Assembly: GCA_037903355.1 (NCBI GenBank)
Contig: JBAJFE010000004.1
Span: 5,068,001-5,132,000, forward strand
Direction of reading: 5' to 3'
Source: Trichuris trichiura
Taxonomy: Eukaryota > Nematoda > Enoplea > Trichinellida > Trichuridae
DNA: 64,000 nucleotides
The position numbers and the translations under genes were made by a program. This document shows positions 63,903-64,000 of the stretch, piece after piece. Every line of letters begins with the position of its first letter. The first letter of the stretch is position 1. Under the pieces are notes generated by a model. That model had not been told where the DNA came from and searched no databases. It saw only the letters and a list, made by a program, of their open reading frames with translations.

Positions 63903-64000
63903 AGTGGAGGCGTTTTGCTCCAACGGGATGTTATAAAGACAGATACTGTGCAGTGGAAGTAGTCGACTTGGCAGGACACTGCACCTGATTGTACTGATCA

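Overview
The window is eukaryotic nuclear DNA. Coding sequence comes in short exons with GT-AG introns, many only 44-60 bp long, and no rRNA, convincing tRNA, prokaryotic operon or CRISPR array was seen. Very small introns beside much larger transposon-filled ones, together with an RME-8 gene and a TRPM channel gene, suggest a nematode. That is an inference, and no genus can be fixed from this sequence alone.

Two host genes run tail to tail. On the + strand, 1886-33583 holds nearly all of an RME-8/DNAJC13 (J-domain endosomal protein) gene. I resolve 43 exons whose splice phases all agree (6390 coding bases, 2129 residues plus stop). Only the first exon or exons, coding for the extreme N-terminus, lie outside the window or were missed. 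On the - strand, 57032 down to about 46265 holds a TRPM-family cation channel with the N-terminal SLOG/TRPM homology region, six membrane segments and the TRP box. Two further - strand exons at 42376-42028 and 39546-39424 may be its distal C-terminus or a separate gene.

Everything else is dominated by mobile DNA. Each of the six large rme-8 introns (2.8-6.1 kb) contains identifiable elements. Elements seen: an apparently intact Tigger/pogo transposase inside a 2.3 kb element with TIRs, three Tigger-derived MITEs, three decayed mariner copies, a Merlin fossil, a pogo-like fossil, four hAT-type non-autonomous elements (two with convincing 8-bp target duplications), one Penelope-like retroelement (PLE) with RT and GIY-YIG remnants, a second decayed PLE, and many foldback elements related to PLE terminal repeats.

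The most striking pattern is a set of about 16 hammerhead-ribozyme-like motifs. They have a CTGANGA core, a stem II, then GAA followed by a four-base palindrome such as ACGT or AGCT. Most sit in the PLE terminal repeats or, often pairwise, in the arms of large foldbacks. In two foldbacks one arm keeps the core while the other has lost an invariant base. Four PLE-derived insertions are flanked by 8-14-bp direct repeats; three share a homologous ~40-bp extension on one side, and the fourth has a short truncated one.
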